Counted from the stretch's first letter, positions 9,455-18,832 are shown. The stretch is DNA of 64,000 nucleotides from JACJYM01 sp965230495 (GCA_965230495.1 OZ246004.1:3472001-3536000); one strand, 5' to 3'. Notes: generated by a model from the letters alone, not told the origin. Program-made: numbers and translations.

Positions 9455-10021
9455 TTGATAAAGCATAGGCACTTCATTCTCAACAAACCTTTCGGTTGCC
9501 TATCTCAATTCGTCAATAATAGAAATAGGAAGAAGCAATTACTAGGGGATTTGTATCCTTTTCCTAAAGGAACAATGGCTATAGGTAGATTGGATGCGAA
9601 ATCTGAAGGACTATTGTTACTAACTACGGATGGCCAATTAAGCGAATATATACGTACCGCAAAAGTGGAGAAGGAGTACTTGGTACAGCTTGACGGAGTG
9701 ATCACTAATACTGCCGTCGAAGATTTAAAACAAGGAGTTGAGATAAGTATCTTTGGCAAACCCTATCGGACGAAATCATGTGAAGTAAAGCGTATTTCTT
9801 TTCCAAAAACAGTATCGAGATCTAAGAAGATCAGGGATGAAAGACATGGCCCTACCAGCTGGATTTCTGTAACACTTAGAGAAGGAAAGTTTAGACAGGT
9901 ACGAAAAATGACGGCAAAGGTTGGTTTTCCAACACTTAGATTAATAAGAACTAGAATAGGCAATACTTTTCTAGGAGATATGAAAGCAGGTGAAGTAAGA
10001 GAAGTTGAAAAGTTAAGTTGA
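9455..10021 (+). CDS. rluE: 23S rRNA pseudouridine synthase, RluE type
   Basis: A 188-residue RsuA/RluB/E/F-family pseudouridine synthase. The start HRHFILNKPFGCLSQFV lacks an S4 domain, as in RluE, which modifies U2457 of 23S rRNA in E. coli. The catalytic Asp is in GRLDAKSEGLLLLT (about residue 48), followed by the T-x-D-G block and the K-x-Y-L-V strand; the C-terminal REGKFRQVRKMTAKVGFPTLRL is also typical. No in-frame ATG precedes the domain, so a TTG at 9455 seems to be the start. It follows secA by 14 bases. Its stop is separated by one base from the stop of the convergent mscS gene. Confidence 0.9.
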   Translation: MIKHRHFILNKPFGCLSQFVNNRNRKKQLLGDLYPFPKGTMAIGRLDAKSEGLLLLTTDGQLSEYIRTAKVEKEYLVQLDGVITNTAVEDLKQGVEISIFGKPYRTKSCEVKRISFPKTVSRSKKIRDERHGPTSWISVTLREGKFRQVRKMTAKVGFPTLRLIRTRIGNTFLGDMKAGEVREVEKLS

Positions 10022-10022
10022 C

Positions 10023-10841
10023 TTACTCTCCAATCTTACCCATTTCAACGCCTTCAGAATATGCTACTTGAATATTATTTCTACTAAAAGCTGCTTTAAT
10101 TCGAGCATAGGCTTCATAATAAACTTCCCAATAATGATCAGGTATAACGTAGGGTCTAACAGAAATGATAATATTATGACTATCAAAACTTTCAATACCT
10201 ACCTCCGGAGAAGGAGATTTTAAAACATTTGTTACTTGATCAAGTTCCTTAAGAATGATTTCTTTAACTCTAGGAAAATCTTCACTATAAGGCATGGTGA
10301 CATTGAGTTCCATTCTGATATTATCCCTCATAGAGTAATTAGAGACAACTCCACTTATTACTTCTCCATTAGGAATAATTAGTACTTTATTGCCTGGAGT
10401 GATGACATGGGTGTTAAAAATCTGAATATCGATAACTTTTCCAAATCGACCATCAAATTCAATCCAATCGTCAACTCTGTAGGGTTTGAAGAGTAGGATA
10501 ATAATTCCTGCCGCAAAGTTTCCTAAACTTCCCTGAAGAGCCATTCCAACAGCAAATGCCAAAGCACCCAGAATGGCGATAAATGATGCTGTATTGATTC
10601 CGAAGACACCAGCAATTATGAAGATAACAATACCTTTCATTGCTATATCAGCAAAGGAAACCAAAAAGGAATTAACTTCTTTGGAAAGAGATGTTTTATC
10701 CAACATCTTTTGAAACAATTTGGCAATCTTTTTGGCAATCCAAAAACCTAGAATAAATATGAGAATGGCAAGAAGCACCTTAGGAGTAAAACGTATAAAG
10801 AAATCTTTACTCATGTCTACATATTTGCTGTAATCTTCCAT
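10023..10841 (-). CDS. Small-conductance mechanosensitive channel (MscS family)
   Basis: A 272-residue inner-membrane channel that opens under membrane tension to release solutes after hypo-osmotic shock. Three membrane segments lie in the first 110 residues; TM3 is the Gly/Ala-rich pore helix (FIAILGALAFAVGMALQGSL followed by G-N-F-A-A-G). The cytosolic beta domain begins with PYRVDDWIEFDGRFGKVIDI, and the vestibule domain contains VIPDHYWEVYYEAYARIKAAF. Length matches the compact MscS class (about 286 in E. coli). It is a single gene, convergent with rluE and divergent from thrS. Confidence 0.95.
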   Translation of the reverse strand: MEDYSKYVDMSKDFFIRFTPKVLLAILIFILGFWIAKKIAKLFQKMLDKTSLSKEVNSFLVSFADIAMKGIVIFIIAGVFGINTASFIAILGALAFAVGMALQGSLGNFAAGIIILLFKPYRVDDWIEFDGRFGKVIDIQIFNTHVITPGNKVLIIPNGEVISGVVSNYSMRDNIRMELNVTMPYSEDFPRVKEIILKELDQVTNVLKSPSPEVGIESFDSHNIIISVRPYVIPDHYWEVYYEAYARIKAAFSRNNIQVAYSEGVEMGKIGE

Positions 10842-10858
10842 GATACAAATTTAGAGTA

Positions 10859-10866
10859 CAAATATA
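10859..10866 (-). promoter_or_regulatory. -7 box (TATATTTG) of the mscS gene
   Basis: TAnnTTTG match on the minus strand, 17 bases before the ATG at 10841. No clear -33 element. Confidence 0.5.
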
Positions 10867-10946
10867 AAAAGTTGCGACAGAAGCTATTCTTTTCGAAAAA
10901 CAGATTATTACTCTTTAAATAATAACAGAAAGATAATCTATTCATG

Positions 10947-10954
10947 TAATTTTG
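10947..10954 (+). promoter_or_regulatory. -7 box (TAATTTTG) of thrS
   Basis: TAnnTTTG match 22 bases before the thrS ATG; start of transcription would be near 10961, giving a leader of about 16 bases, too short for a T-box or a structured threonine leader. Confidence 0.5.
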
Positions 10955-10976
10955 CACTCCTAAATTTAATAAGCGT

Positions 10977-12905
10977 ATGTCTAATATCAATATAACATTA
11001 CCTGACGGATCAGTACGTCAATATGACAAAGGCATTACTTCTATGGATATTGCAAAATCTATTAGTGAAGGACTGGCCAGAAACGTACTTAGTGCTAATG
11101 TAAATGGAGAAGTGTGGGATGCCAATCGTCCTATTCATGAGGATTCGACAGTTGCATTACTTACATGGAATGATCAAGAAGGGAAGTCTACCTTCTGGCA
11201 TTCAACAGCTCACTTAATGGCAGAAGCATTGGAAGAGTTATATCCAGGTATTAAATTCGGGATTGGCCCTTCGATAGAAACAGGGTTTTATTATGACGTG
11301 GACCTAGGAGATAGATCATTGAGTGTTAATGATCTACCTTCTATAGAGAAGAAAATGGTAGAATTGGCAAGAAGAAAGGTAGAGTTTGTTAGGAAAGAGA
11401 TTGGTAAATCAGAGGCTATAGATTATTTCAAAGAAAAAGGAGATGAATATAAATTAGAGTTGTTGGAAGACTTAGAGGATGGCCATATAACTTTCTATAC
11501 ACAGGGTAATTTTGCTGATTTATGTAGGGGACCTCATATTCCTAACACAGGAACTATAAAAGCCATCAAACTAACAAAGGTGGCTGGTTCTTATTGGAGA
11601 GGAGATGAAAATAGACAGAGTCTTACCCGAATATATGGTGTTTCATTTCCAAAACAGAAAGAACTTACGGCATATCTTGAAATGATTGAAGAGGCCAAAA
11701 AACGAGATCATAGAAAGCTGGGTGCGGAACTTGAGTTATTCATGTTTTCCGAAAAAGTTGGGTCGGGACTACCTATTTGGTTGCCAAAAGGTACTCAGGT
11801 TAGAGAAAGGCTTCAAAACTTTCTTAGAGAAGAACAGGAAAAAAGAGGCTACAAAATGGTGGTAACTCCACATATAGGAGCAAAAGAGTTGTATGTGACT
11901 TCTGGACATTATGCTAAATATGGAGAGGATAGTTTTCAACCTATACAGACTCCGAGGGAGGGTGAAGAATTCTTGCTAAAACCAATGAATTGTCCACATC
12001 ATTGTGAGATATTTGCTCATAGACCTAGATCTTATAAGGAGTTACCTGTTCGCATTGCAGAGTTTGGCACTGTGTACCGATATGAGCAAAGTGGAGAACT
12101 ACATGGATTGTCGCGAGTAAGAGGATTTACGCAAGATGATGCACATATTTTTTGTACAGTAGATCAAGTAAAGGAAGAGTTTTTGAATGTGTTGGATCTT
12201 ACTAAGACAGTTCTAACGAAAATGGGCTTTAGTGAATTTACGGCTCAAATATCTCTTAGAGATCCTGACAATCCGGATAAGTATATTGGAAGTTTGGAAA
12301 ATTGGGAAGCTGCTGAATCTGCTATTATTGAAGCGACCAAAGAGGCAGAATTGGATACGGTAACAGTTTATGGAGAAGCTGCTTTCTATGGACCTAAGTT
12401 AGATTTTATGATTAAGGATGCTTTGGGTAGATCATGGCAATTAGGAACTATTCAAGTGGATTACAATCTTCCCGATAGATTTGAATTGGAGTATACAGGG
12501 TCTGATAATCAAGGACATAGACCAGTTATGATACATAGAGCACCTTTTGGTTCTCTAGAGAGATTTATGAGTATTCTGATAGAACATACAGGAGGTAAGT
12601 TCCCACTTTGGTTAACACCCGATCAATTTGCTATTCTTCCTATTTCTGACAGATTAATACCTTTTGCGAAAGAAATAGAAACCGCATTGTCTAGGCATGA
12701 TATTCGTGGATTTATTGATGATAGAACTGAGTCTATAGGCAAGAAGATTAGAGATACTGAATTGAAAAAAGTACCTTTTATGCTTATCATTGGTGATAAA
12801 GAAGCCGAGAATGGGCAAGTTTCGGTTAGGAAACAAGGAGAAGGAGACTTGGGTAGTATGACTATTGACGATTTTGTAAAGTTCTTTCAAGAGCAGTTGG
12901 ATTAA
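10977..12905 (+). CDS. thrS: Threonine--tRNA ligase
   Basis: Class II aminoacyl-tRNA synthetase charging tRNA-Thr. Domains in order: TGS (residues 1-60, NITLPDGSVRQYDKG), the editing SAD domain with HSTAHLMAEAL near residue 75 and the second zinc-type motif L-C-R-G-P-H-I, the catalytic core (KPMNCPHHCEIF with the zinc Cys, R-I-A-E-F-G-T-V-Y-R-Y-E motif 2 region, and H-R-A-P-F-G-S-L-E-R motif 3), and the anticodon-binding domain from about 535. Length 642 residues matches E. coli ThrRS. The editing domain is intact, so proofreading of Ser-tRNA-Thr is expected. Single-gene unit, convergent with lipA. Confidence 0.98.
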   Translation: MSNINITLPDGSVRQYDKGITSMDIAKSISEGLARNVLSANVNGEVWDANRPIHEDSTVALLTWNDQEGKSTFWHSTAHLMAEALEELYPGIKFGIGPSIETGFYYDVDLGDRSLSVNDLPSIEKKMVELARRKVEFVRKEIGKSEAIDYFKEKGDEYKLELLEDLEDGHITFYTQGNFADLCRGPHIPNTGTIKAIKLTKVAGSYWRGDENRQSLTRIYGVSFPKQKELTAYLEMIEEAKKRDHRKLGAELELFMFSEKVGSGLPIWLPKGTQVRERLQNFLREEQEKRGYKMVVTPHIGAKELYVTSGHYAKYGEDSFQPIQTPREGEEFLLKPMNCPHHCEIFAHRPRSYKELPVRIAEFGTVYRYEQSGELHGLSRVRGFTQDDAHIFCTVDQVKEEFLNVLDLTKTVLTKMGFSEFTAQISLRDPDNPDKYIGSLENWEAAESAIIEATKEAELDTVTVYGEAAFYGPKLDFMIKDALGRSWQLGTIQVDYNLPDRFELEYTGSDNQGHRPVMIHRAPFGSLERFMSILIEHTGGKFPLWLTPDQFAILPISDRLIPFAKEIETALSRHDIRGFIDDRTESIGKKIRDTELKKVPFMLIIGDKEAENGQVSVRKQGEGDLGSMTIDDFVKFFQEQLD

Positions 12906-12940
12906 GTACTAGAAGAGGTAACAGCGACTAGGTAGCTTGG

Positions 12941-12964
12941 CATTTGTAATGCTAATTACAAATG
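12941..12964. terminator. Perfect inverted repeat between thrS and lipA
   Basis: Ten-base arms (12941-12950 and 12955-12964) around a four-base GCTA loop. It overlaps the lipA stop codon. Neither strand has a run of T after it, so it is a hairpin serving convergent genes and not a textbook intrinsic terminator. Confidence 0.45.
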
Positions 12965-13828
12965 TCTCTCTGCGTGATAACTACTTCGTACCAATGGTCC
13001 ACTTTCTACAAAATCAAATCCTTTACTAAGTCCAATCTCTTTATATTCTGCAAATATATCGGGATGCACAAACTCAGCAACTTCCAAGTGCATTTTTGTA
13101 GGTTGCAGATACTGTCCGATAGTCAAAACATCACACCCATTTTCAACGAGATCATCCATGATTTGTAGTACTTGGTCTTTGGTTTCGCCCAAACCAACCA
13201 TAAAACCTGTTTTGGTCCGGTGGCCCATTTCCTTTGTTCTTCGTATTTGTTCCAAGGAACGATCGTATTTTGCTTGCGGTCTTACTTTTCTATAAAGTTC
13301 GCGAACGGTTTCCATGTTGTGGGAAACAACTTCTTGACCGCCCTCTACCATTCTCTCCAGTGCTTCCCAATTTGCTTTGACGTCCGGGATTAATGTTTCT
13401 ATTGTAGTAGTTGGGGAGTATTGTTTTGTAAGGTATACGGTTTGATACCATATCTCAGCTCCTCTATCTTTCAATTCGTCCCTGTTGACTGATGTGATAA
13501 CGGCATGTTTGACTTCCATGAGCTTAATAGCTTCTGCCACTCTTTGGGGCTCATCTTCATCATATTCAGGAGGCCTTCCTGTCTTAACAGCACAAAAAGA
13601 ACAACTTCTAGTGCACACATTACCTAAGATCATAAAAGTAGCTGTACCAGCTCCCCAACATTCTCCCATATTAGGGCAATTACCACTTTGACAAATGGTA
13701 TGAAGCTTATATTTATCGACAAGACCTCTTACTCTCTTATAGTCTTCTCCAATGGGTAATTTAACCCGGAGCCAGTCTGGTTTTTTAGGTCTTTTGTTTT
13801 CTTGCGAAATGATTGGTAAATCTAACAT
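12956..13828 (-). CDS. lipA: Lipoyl synthase (radical SAM)
   Basis: Inserts two sulphur atoms into octanoyl groups on the E2/GcvH proteins. The auxiliary cluster cysteines are C46, C51 and C57 (ICQSGNCPNMGECW), and the radical-SAM CX3CX2C is C72-C76-C79 (VCTRSCSFCA). The conserved R-S-S-Y-H-A near the C-terminus supplies the serine ligand to the auxiliary cluster. Length 290 residues is normal. It begins directly after the stop of an outer-membrane protein gene with no spacer, so the two are probably on one transcript; no functional link is evident. lipB is not in the window. Confidence 0.97.
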   Translation of the reverse strand: MLDLPIISQENKRPKKPDWLRVKLPIGEDYKRVRGLVDKYKLHTICQSGNCPNMGECWGAGTATFMILGNVCTRSCSFCAVKTGRPPEYDEDEPQRVAEAIKLMEVKHAVITSVNRDELKDRGAEIWYQTVYLTKQYSPTTTIETLIPDVKANWEALERMVEGGQEVVSHNMETVRELYRKVRPQAKYDRSLEQIRRTKEMGHRTKTGFMVGLGETKDQVLQIMDDLVENGCDVLTIGQYLQPTKMHLEVAEFVHPDIFAEYKEIGLSKGFDFVESGPLVRSSYHAERHL

Positions 13829-14620
13829 TTAGAATTTTCTTTTACCGAATTGAAAAGTCAAATAAAAGTTAAAGAAATAAGGTCTGTTTTTGTTCACATC
13901 GGTTTCCACCATTATTGGTATTTTTTTTAAAAACAAGTCACCCATTATTCCAACTTCTACAGATTTAATAGTTTTATCAAAAAGCCCAAATGAGAAAAGT
14001 AGTCCTAACTTGCCATGTAAACCGGGGTAAATGGCAGTCTCTCCCAAGCCTTTAAAAAATCCTGCCGAACCAAATATATTATCATAATCCAAGAATTCTT
14101 CTGGATTATCTTCATAACGCTGTGCTTCTAGATAAGTAAAAACTTCAGGATCAGCCACAGATTTAATGATCTCTAAATAGTATGGGATAAGTAAACCTAC
14201 TGTCGCACCATACTGATAATTATATCCAATAGCAATTCCTTTTCTTTTGGCCTTCTCCGAAAGGAATTTTTTTCTTCCTTTGGCTGCTCGAAGCATAATG
14301 GCATAATTCTGTTTCCCATATTTGAACGAAGAGGATAATTCGTTAATATTGAAGGATAGGTTTTTATTTTGGCTTTTTTCACGAGGATCTCTGAGATATC
14401 CTATTTCAAAATGAGTATAACTGGTATTTTGAAAAGCTCCGATTTTACCGTTATTATAGGCGAGAGAAAAACCATTTGTATGTAATGTGAAATCTACGGC
14501 TTTTTCTCTTTTATAAACAACACCTTTATACTCAAAGTCCTGCTGCTTTGGTTGAAGTGTTATCTGTCCTTTAGAAATATAGGAATAACAAAGGAAAAAT
14601 ATAGCTGCTATATATTTCAT
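13829..14620 (-). CDS. Hypothetical exported protein, probable outer-membrane beta-barrel
   Basis: Function not recognised. From ATG 14620 the protein (263 residues) has a clear Sec signal peptide, MKYIAAIFFLCYSYISKGQ, with likely cleavage after S-K-G-Q. The frame also extends 5 residues upstream, but a -7 box at 14633-14640 puts the RNA start near 14626 and favours 14620. The mature part has alternating aromatic/polar strands, Tyr/Phe-rich segments (THFEIGYLRD, YNYQYGATVGLLIPYYLE) and ends in F-N-F-Y-L-T-F-Q-F-G-K-R-K-F, which looks like a terminal barrel strand. No lipobox and no T9SS domain. Immediately upstream of lipA on the same strand. Confidence 0.75.
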   Translation of the reverse strand: MKYIAAIFFLCYSYISKGQITLQPKQQDFEYKGVVYKREKAVDFTLHTNGFSLAYNNGKIGAFQNTSYTHFEIGYLRDPREKSQNKNLSFNINELSSSFKYGKQNYAIMLRAAKGRKKFLSEKAKRKGIAIGYNYQYGATVGLLIPYYLEIIKSVADPEVFTYLEAQRYEDNPEEFLDYDNIFGSAGFFKGLGETAIYPGLHGKLGLLFSFGLFDKTIKSVEVGIMGDLFLKKIPIMVETDVNKNRPYFFNFYLTFQFGKRKF

Positions 14621-14632
14621 GTACATTGTATA

Positions 14633-14640
14633 CAAAGATA
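14633..14640 (-). promoter_or_regulatory. -7 box (TATCTTTG) of the outer-membrane protein/lipA unit
   Basis: TAnnTTTG match on the minus strand, 12 bases before the ATG at 14620. It decides the start of the downstream gene. No clear -33 element. Confidence 0.5.
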
Positions 14641-14760
14641 GACTTTTTGGAGCTATAACGAGAAATGGAAGGAGATTATGTCAAAACTTAAAAATTTAAC
14701 TCTGAGTTTAATTTTTAACGAAAATATCCCATATCTTTAACACAGTAATCCAGATATAGA

Positions 14761-17145
14761 ATGATTAAAAGGAAGATAAAGAAAGTCGTTGTACTAGGTT
14801 CAGGACTAATGGGAACCGGAATTGCTTGTCATCTGGCCAATGCTGGAATACAAGTATTACTACTTGATATGATCCCTGAGGGAGCAGAATCGGGAAACAG
14901 AAATATTTTGGCAGATCAAGCTATCAGATTAGCCAAGAAGTTAAAGCCTTCTCCAATCTATGATGGGTCTTTTTTGGAGAGGATACATGTTGGAAATTTT
15001 GACGACGACCTGAGTTCTATTTCTGACTATGACTGGATTATTGAAGTTATAGTAGAGAATCTTGAGATTAAAAAAGGCCTATACGAGAAGGTTGAAAAGT
15101 ATAGAAAACCAGGAAGTTTAATTACTTCGAATACAAGTGGAATACCACTAATTCAGTTAGTAAAAGGGAGGAGTGAAGATTTCGCATCAAATTTTTGTGG
15201 TACTCATTTTTTCAATCCTGTAAGGTATATGTCGTTGTTGGAAATAATACCACATGACGAAACAAATCCGGATATAGTGGATTTTCTAATGCAATATGGC
15301 GATAAGTATCTGGGTAAAAAAACTGTATTATGTAAGGATACCCCAGGTTTTATAGCCAATAGAATTGGATTTTATTCTGGTAATAAGGTAAATGAATTAA
15401 CGAATAAATATAACCTCACCATAGAAGAAGTTGATAAATTAACCTCTCAGCCTATAGGGTGGCCTAACACAGGAAGTTTTAGATTATTGGATTTAGTAGG
15501 TATTGATACAAGTGTTAAAGTAACAAAAGGAGTAATTGCAAATTGTCCAGAAGATGAATTTGTAGCTAAGATTAGGGATCAAGGCACTCCACTTCATTTG
15601 GAACACTTGATTAAGAACAATTGGTTGGGGAATAAAACAGGTCAAGGTTATTATAAAAAGACCAAAGATCGTGATTTAAATGGACGCAGAATTATTAAAT
15701 CCTTTGATTTAAAGGATTTGATTTATCGAGATTATAAAAAACCGCAATTAGATTCTATCAGGAAAGCTAAAAAAATTGAACTCCTTGACAAACGTATAAA
15801 TACTGTTATTTATGAAGAGGATAATGGGGGAAAGTTTCTTCAGGAACTTTTAGTCGGACTTATGATTTATGCCGCAAATAGAATTCCCGAAATATCGGAA
15901 AATATATTTAGCATTGACGAGGCAATGAAAGCTGGATATGCATGGAGCTTAGGGCCTTTTGAAATGTGGGATATAATTGGACTAAATGAAGGAATAGGAA
16001 TGGCTGAAAAGCTTAATGAGTCAATCCCAAAGTGGATTTATGATTTGAGGAAAACAGGTGCTTCTTCTTTCTACACTAATGAAAATGGTGAGAAGAAATA
16101 CTTCGATTTACAAAGCCAATCGTATGAAGCTATCCCAAACCAAGGTGGAAAACTTCACCTTGACGACGTAAGACACAAACAAGCAGTTTATAAAAATAGT
16201 GAGTGTGCTTTACACGACTTAGGAGACAGTGTTCTGGGGTTGGAATTCACTTCGAAATCTAATGCTATTGGAGAAGGGATAGGGAATGGAGTAATAGAGG
16301 CAATTAAGCTGGCAGAAAATGGAGATTGGAGAGGAATATTGATAGGTAATAATGCGAAGAACTTTTCTGTGGGAGCAAACCTGATGGCCGTAGGAATGAT
16401 AGCTATGCAAAAGGACTTTAATACGCTAGAAAAAATGGTTTCTGGTTTCCAGAATATCAATATGGCAATGAGGTATAGTTCTATTCCTGTAGTTACATGT
16501 ACTCAGGGTTATGTTTTCGGAGGAGGTTGTGAAATGCTCATGCATACAGAGGCGGCTGTATGTGCGGCTGAATCTTATATTGGATTAGTAGAGGTTGGAG
16601 TGGGACTGTTACCTGGTGGTGGTGGAACTAAAGAATTTGCGAAAAGAGCATCTGAATCCTATTTTGAGGGAGATACTAAGATTTCAACACTTATAGATAA
16701 GCTTAAAGTTATTGCGACTGCATCAGTAGCTACATCAGCTTATGAAGCGTACAGATATGGCTATCTATCGGAGAATCGAGACGATGTTGAGATCAATTTA
16801 TCAAGAGTTCTACAAAAAGGAAAAGAAAAGGTAATCCAATTGTCAGATGGATATCAACCACCGGTTCCTGAGCTTGTTACTGTTTTAGGAAGAGGAGGAT
16901 TGGCAACGTTATACACCGCGATTAACGAGTTTTATTTAGGCCAATATATGAGCGAGCATGATGTTAACATAGCAAGAAAAATAGCATATGTCCTTTGTGG
17001 CGGTGACCTCACCGGGGAGCAAAGAGTAACAGAAGAATATCTTCTTGAAATTGAAAAACAAGGTTTTCTCGAGTTATTGGGAGAACAGAAAACATTAGAT
17101 AGGATTCAATATATGTTGATGAATAACAAACCTTTGAGAAATTAG
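14761..17145 (+). CDS. fadN: 3-hydroxyacyl-CoA dehydrogenase / enoyl-CoA hydratase, FadN type
   Basis: Bifunctional beta-oxidation enzyme of 794 residues with the dehydrogenase first and the hydratase last, as in Bacillus FadN and opposite to E. coli FadB. The NAD-binding loop is GSGLMG (13-18), and the catalytic His region is GTHFFNPVRYMSLLEIIPH. The second dehydrogenase half follows to about residue 480. The crotonase domain carries the oxyanion-hole glycines (FGGGCEMLMH) and the acidic region ESYIGLVEVGVGLLPGGGGT. It is followed after 6 bases by the partner thiolase. The usual acyl-CoA dehydrogenase gene is absent from this cluster; an SRPBCC protein stands third instead. Confidence 0.93.
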   Translation: MIKRKIKKVVVLGSGLMGTGIACHLANAGIQVLLLDMIPEGAESGNRNILADQAIRLAKKLKPSPIYDGSFLERIHVGNFDDDLSSISDYDWIIEVIVENLEIKKGLYEKVEKYRKPGSLITSNTSGIPLIQLVKGRSEDFASNFCGTHFFNPVRYMSLLEIIPHDETNPDIVDFLMQYGDKYLGKKTVLCKDTPGFIANRIGFYSGNKVNELTNKYNLTIEEVDKLTSQPIGWPNTGSFRLLDLVGIDTSVKVTKGVIANCPEDEFVAKIRDQGTPLHLEHLIKNNWLGNKTGQGYYKKTKDRDLNGRRIIKSFDLKDLIYRDYKKPQLDSIRKAKKIELLDKRINTVIYEEDNGGKFLQELLVGLMIYAANRIPEISENIFSIDEAMKAGYAWSLGPFEMWDIIGLNEGIGMAEKLNESIPKWIYDLRKTGASSFYTNENGEKKYFDLQSQSYEAIPNQGGKLHLDDVRHKQAVYKNSECALHDLGDSVLGLEFTSKSNAIGEGIGNGVIEAIKLAENGDWRGILIGNNAKNFSVGANLMAVGMIAMQKDFNTLEKMVSGFQNINMAMRYSSIPVVTCTQGYVFGGGCEMLMHTEAAVCAAESYIGLVEVGVGLLPGGGGTKEFAKRASESYFEGDTKISTLIDKLKVIATASVATSAYEAYRYGYLSENRDDVEINLSRVLQKGKEKVIQLSDGYQPPVPELVTVLGRGGLATLYTAINEFYLGQYMSEHDVNIARKIAYVLCGGDLTGEQRVTEEYLLEIEKQGFLELLGEQKTLDRIQYMLMNNKPLRN

Positions 17146-17151
17146 TCAATT

Positions 17152-18321
17152 ATGGAAGCATATATAGTAGCTGGATTAAGGTCAGCAGTTGGAAAAGCAA
17201 AAAAGGGAGGATTTAAGAACTTTAGATCTGATGATCTGGCAGTACGTGTGATCAAGGCATTGATGAATACGATTAAAGAGGTTGACCCCTTAATAGTGGA
17301 TGATGTAATAGTAGGATGTGCTAATCCTGAAGGAGAACAAGGCCTCCAGATAGGCAGAAATATTGCCAGCAGATCTTTGGGTAAAGAAGTGCCAGGGATG
17401 ACGGTAAACAGGTATTGTGCATCCGGTCTGGAAACCATAGCCATTGCTTCAGCAAAAATAAGATCCGGAATGGGAGAGTGCTATATAGCTGGGGGAACTG
17501 AGACTATGAGTATGATTCCGATGGTTGGTTATAAAATGGCACCTTCCTATGAGGCAGCGATGGAAAATCTTAATTACCATGTGAGCATGGGAGCAACTGC
17601 GGAAGCTGTAGCCAAAAAGTATAATATATCTAGAGAAGAGGCGGATGTTTTTTCTTTGCGATCTCATCAACTTGCTGGAACCGCTATTAAATCTGGAAAG
17701 TTTAAGTCTCAAATTGTACCTATTGAAGTAGAAGAGGTGTATGTAAAAGAAAACCAAAGAATGACTTCAACTTTTACAGTTGATACCGATGAAGGGGTCC
17801 GATATGACACTTCTTTGGAAGGGTTGGCCAAGTTAAAACCGGTTTTTAAGAATGGAGGCGTAGTCACTGCGGGAAATTCTTCACAAACATCAGATGGAGC
17901 AGCTTTTGTTATGATAATGAGTGAAAGATTGGTTAAAAAATATAATTTGAATCCCATAGCTAAATTGGTTTCTTGTTCAGTAGGAGGTGTAGATCCATTG
18001 TATATGGGTATTGGCCCTTGTGTTGCTATTCCGAAAGCGTTAAGGCAAGCGAATTTAAGTTTGGGAGATATAAATCTAATAGAGTTGAATGAAGCATTTG
18101 CTACACAATCGTTAGCAGTTATTAAAGAAGCTGGATTAGACCCGGATAAGGTTAATGTTAATGGTGGTGCGATAGCTCTAGGACATCCTTTGGGATGTAC
18201 TGGAGCCAAGTTGTCAATCCAGCTAATGCAAGAACTTAAAGAAAGGAACCAAAAATATGGAATGGTCACAGCCTGTGTAGGAGGCGGACAGGGAATCGCC
18301 GGAATTTTTGAAATGTTATGA
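17152..18321 (+). CDS. fadA: Acetyl-CoA C-acyltransferase (3-ketoacyl-CoA thiolase)
   Basis: Thiolase cleaving 3-ketoacyl-CoA to acetyl-CoA plus a shortened acyl-CoA. The nucleophile is C89 (NRYCASGLETIA); H345 (ALGHPLGCTGA) and C375 (TACVGGGQGIA) complete the active site. Length 389 residues is normal. Close coupling to fadN (6-base gap) points to fatty-acid breakdown rather than biosynthetic acetoacetyl-CoA synthesis, though the acetyl-CoA acetyltransferase role cannot be excluded, since the mevalonate genes lie elsewhere in this window. The next gene starts one base after its stop. Confidence 0.94.
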   Translation: MEAYIVAGLRSAVGKAKKGGFKNFRSDDLAVRVIKALMNTIKEVDPLIVDDVIVGCANPEGEQGLQIGRNIASRSLGKEVPGMTVNRYCASGLETIAIASAKIRSGMGECYIAGGTETMSMIPMVGYKMAPSYEAAMENLNYHVSMGATAEAVAKKYNISREEADVFSLRSHQLAGTAIKSGKFKSQIVPIEVEEVYVKENQRMTSTFTVDTDEGVRYDTSLEGLAKLKPVFKNGGVVTAGNSSQTSDGAAFVMIMSERLVKKYNLNPIAKLVSCSVGGVDPLYMGIGPCVAIPKALRQANLSLGDINLIELNEAFATQSLAVIKEAGLDPDKVNVNGGAIALGHPLGCTGAKLSIQLMQELKERNQKYGMVTACVGGGQGIAGIFEML

Positions 18322-18322
18322 T

Positions 18323-18748
18323 ATGAGTTATAATATTCTTCACGATTTTGTAATTAATGCTGAGGTGCAACAAGTCTTTGAAGCAGTGTCCAATCCTAGT
18401 CATTTGAATAATTGGTGGACGAAGGAATGTAGAGGAGAAGCTAAGTTGGGCCACGAGTATACATTGTATTTTGCACCTGAATATGATTGGAGGGCAGAAG
18501 TTACTGTTAGCGAGAAAAACCATTTCGAATTATCCATGACCAAGAGCAATGTAGATTGGCCAGGAACGAAATTTGGATTTTATCTAAACGAAAAGAATGG
18601 AAACACGGAAGTAAGCTTTTATCATAAAGGATGGAAGGAAGAGAATTCTCATTTTCGTATTTCAAGTTTTTGTTGGGCACTGTTACTCAATGGGTTAAAA
18701 CAGTATGTTGAGAAAGGAGTCATTATTCCTTTTGAGGAAAGGAGTTAA
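18323..18748 (+). CDS. START-like/SRPBCC (AHSA1-type) domain protein
   Basis: A 141-residue single-domain protein. The frame opens at a TTG inside fadA (18308), but ATG 18323, one base after the fadA stop, gives the expected MSYNILHDFVINAEVQQVFE. The pattern of a strand, V-x-x-V-F-E-A-V-S-x-P-x-x-L-x-x-W-W-T and a C-terminal long helix (HFRISSFCWALLLNGLKQYVEKG) is that of the SRPBCC hydrophobic-cavity fold used for lipid or acyl ligands. Its tight coupling to fadN-fadA suggests a role in fatty-acyl handling or regulation, but this is inference. Cytoplasmic; no signal peptide. Confidence 0.85.
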   Translation: MSYNILHDFVINAEVQQVFEAVSNPSHLNNWWTKECRGEAKLGHEYTLYFAPEYDWRAEVTVSEKNHFELSMTKSNVDWPGTKFGFYLNEKNGNTEVSFYHKGWKEENSHFRISSFCWALLLNGLKQYVEKGVIIPFEERS

Positions 18749-18832
18749 AGGTGCTTTTAAGGAAGTATTGAGCTCAGATGCCTTGTTTCAAAAGGTTTTC
18801 GTATGAGGTAATGGATTTTTACCTAACTTCAA

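Noticed and set aside
10920..10976. T-box or threonine attenuator before thrS
   Set aside because: The predicted leader is about 16 bases long; no stem-loop or antiterminator can be formed.
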